Part shown: positions 6,069-6,625 of the stretch, piece after piece
Layout of the letters: every line of letters starts with the position of its first letter
How positions within the stretch are numbered: the first letter of the stretch is position 1
Position numbers and translations under genes: made by a program
Notes under the pieces: generated by a model
Told to the model about the DNA's origin: nothing
The model's input: only the letters and a program-made list of their open reading frames with translations
Databases searched by the model: none
Source: Candidatus Sabulitectum sp.
GTDB taxonomy: Bacteria > Fermentibacterota > Fermentibacteria > Fermentibacterales > Fermentibacteraceae
Assembly: GCA_023145935.1 (NCBI GenBank)
Contig: JAGLDB010000103.1
Span: 1-6,625 of the forward strand
Direction: 5' to 3'
Length of the DNA: 6,625 bases

Positions 6069-6602
6069 CTACATTGGATTAACTAAATATCTGTTCAGCA
6101 CATCAACAACCGGTTTGATTCCTCCTGCAAAAATATTCCCTCTGGCAATTACAATTTTTCCGTCTGGCCAGGACAATGACAGATCCGGTGAGCTGGATGT
6201 AAAACTGAATATTTTTGTGAATTTAACAGCAGATAGAGGTGTCAGGATTGTATTTTGAGGTCCAAGCAGATTCCCGGCTTCTGTGTCCAGAATGCAGAAT
6301 GTATTCAATTCATCTGGTGATAGATTATCAGCCTTCATTTTAACTCGGTGTATCAAAAAAAGAATCAATCCAAGAAACACTCCAACCGCAGCAAAAATAA
6401 TGCCGAAAGTGGGCAGTGATCCCTGATTCATCCAGCCAGAGATCAATGTGTAGATAGCATTAGCACTGATAATTAAAGTAATAAGCGCAAGTACATATCT
6501 GAAGGTAGCAATCCATTTTTTCGATTGCTCCATCACATAGATTTTGTTTGATCTCTCAAATATCACACAACCGGAAGCCTGAGCCAGTTTTTTGTAATCC
6601 AT
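6069..6602 (-). CDS. Hypothetical membrane protein with two TM helices and a possible C-terminal PH-like domain
   Basis: I do not recognise this 177-residue protein. A short N-terminal domain (1-30) ends in basic SKKW. Two membrane helices follow (about 34-56 and 65-86), then basic HRVKMK, so both ends should be cytoplasmic by the positive-inside rule. Residues about 99-172 alternate strands (FCILDTE, AVKFTKIFSF, LSLSWPDGKIVIARG) and end in a helix (IKPVVDVLNRYLV), which resembles a small PH-like beta domain; this is inference. On the minus strand AAGGA (6617-6613) lies 10 nt before the ATG at 6602. The gene is the first visible member of a two-gene unit with the S41 peptidase and shares its reading frame; its promoter is probably outside the window. 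Confidence 0.82.
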   Translation of the reverse strand: MDYKKLAQASGCVIFERSNKIYVMEQSKKWIATFRYVLALITLIISANAIYTLISGWMNQGSLPTFGIIFAAVGVFLGLILFLIHRVKMKADNLSPDELNTFCILDTEAGNLLGPQNTILTPLSAVKFTKIFSFTSSSPDLSLSWPDGKIVIARGNIFAGGIKPVVDVLNRYLVNPM

Positions 6603-6625
6603 AGTTATTCCATCCTTTAGTTTTC

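Noticed and set aside
5757..6258. Plus-strand ORFs of 87 and 124 codons across the junction of the two minus-strand genes
   Set aside because: They are antisense to the S41 N-terminus and the membrane protein, with no motif or ribosome binding site.

Overview
The window holds five well-supported protein genes, one small exported-peptide ORF, one strong bidirectional terminator and a divergent promoter region. The best taxonomic clue is the C-terminal domain of the first gene, which looks like a type IX secretion (T9SS) sorting domain. T9SS is characteristic of the Fibrobacteres-Chlorobi-Bacteroidetes (FCB) superphylum and allied candidate phyla. With the balanced base composition, the lipoprotein and the CotH/lamin-tail architecture, I infer an FCB-type Gram-negative bacterium, possibly an uncultured candidate phylum. 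No rRNA, marker gene or plasmid/phage hallmark is present, so the phylum is not fixed.

Layout. Positions 1-339 look non-coding, apart from a possible upstream gene tail and a hairpin at the left edge. 340-2328 (+) encodes a secreted CotH-kinase-like protein with a lamin-tail domain and a T9SS-type tail. 2352-2501 (+) is a 49-residue ORF that is mostly a signal peptide. 2612-3601 (-) encodes an unrecognised 329-residue cytoplasmic protein. 3602-3854 is a divergent intergenic region with a promoter candidate for each side. 3855-4595 (+) encodes a probable lipoprotein with two tandem LCCL domains. It meets the minus-strand pair at a 14-bp-stem terminator (4611-4642). 6069-6602 (-) and 4647-6053 (-) form a tight pair: a two-helix membrane protein followed by an S41-family peptidase without a signal peptide. 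These two ORFs are in the same reading frame, separated by one TAG and five sense codons.

Function. Two products (CotH/LTD and LCCL) are predicted to be at or outside the cell surface. The minus-strand proteins are predicted to be cytoplasmic or inner-membrane. Nothing links all the genes into one pathway, and I see no CRISPR, transposase, integrase, toxin-antitoxin or defence module. The most unusual points are the cysteine-less tandem LCCL lipoprotein, the same-frame membrane protein/peptidase pair, and the small ORF whose frame continues past its TGA into a Cys-rich stretch. No convincing wholly new system is evident.
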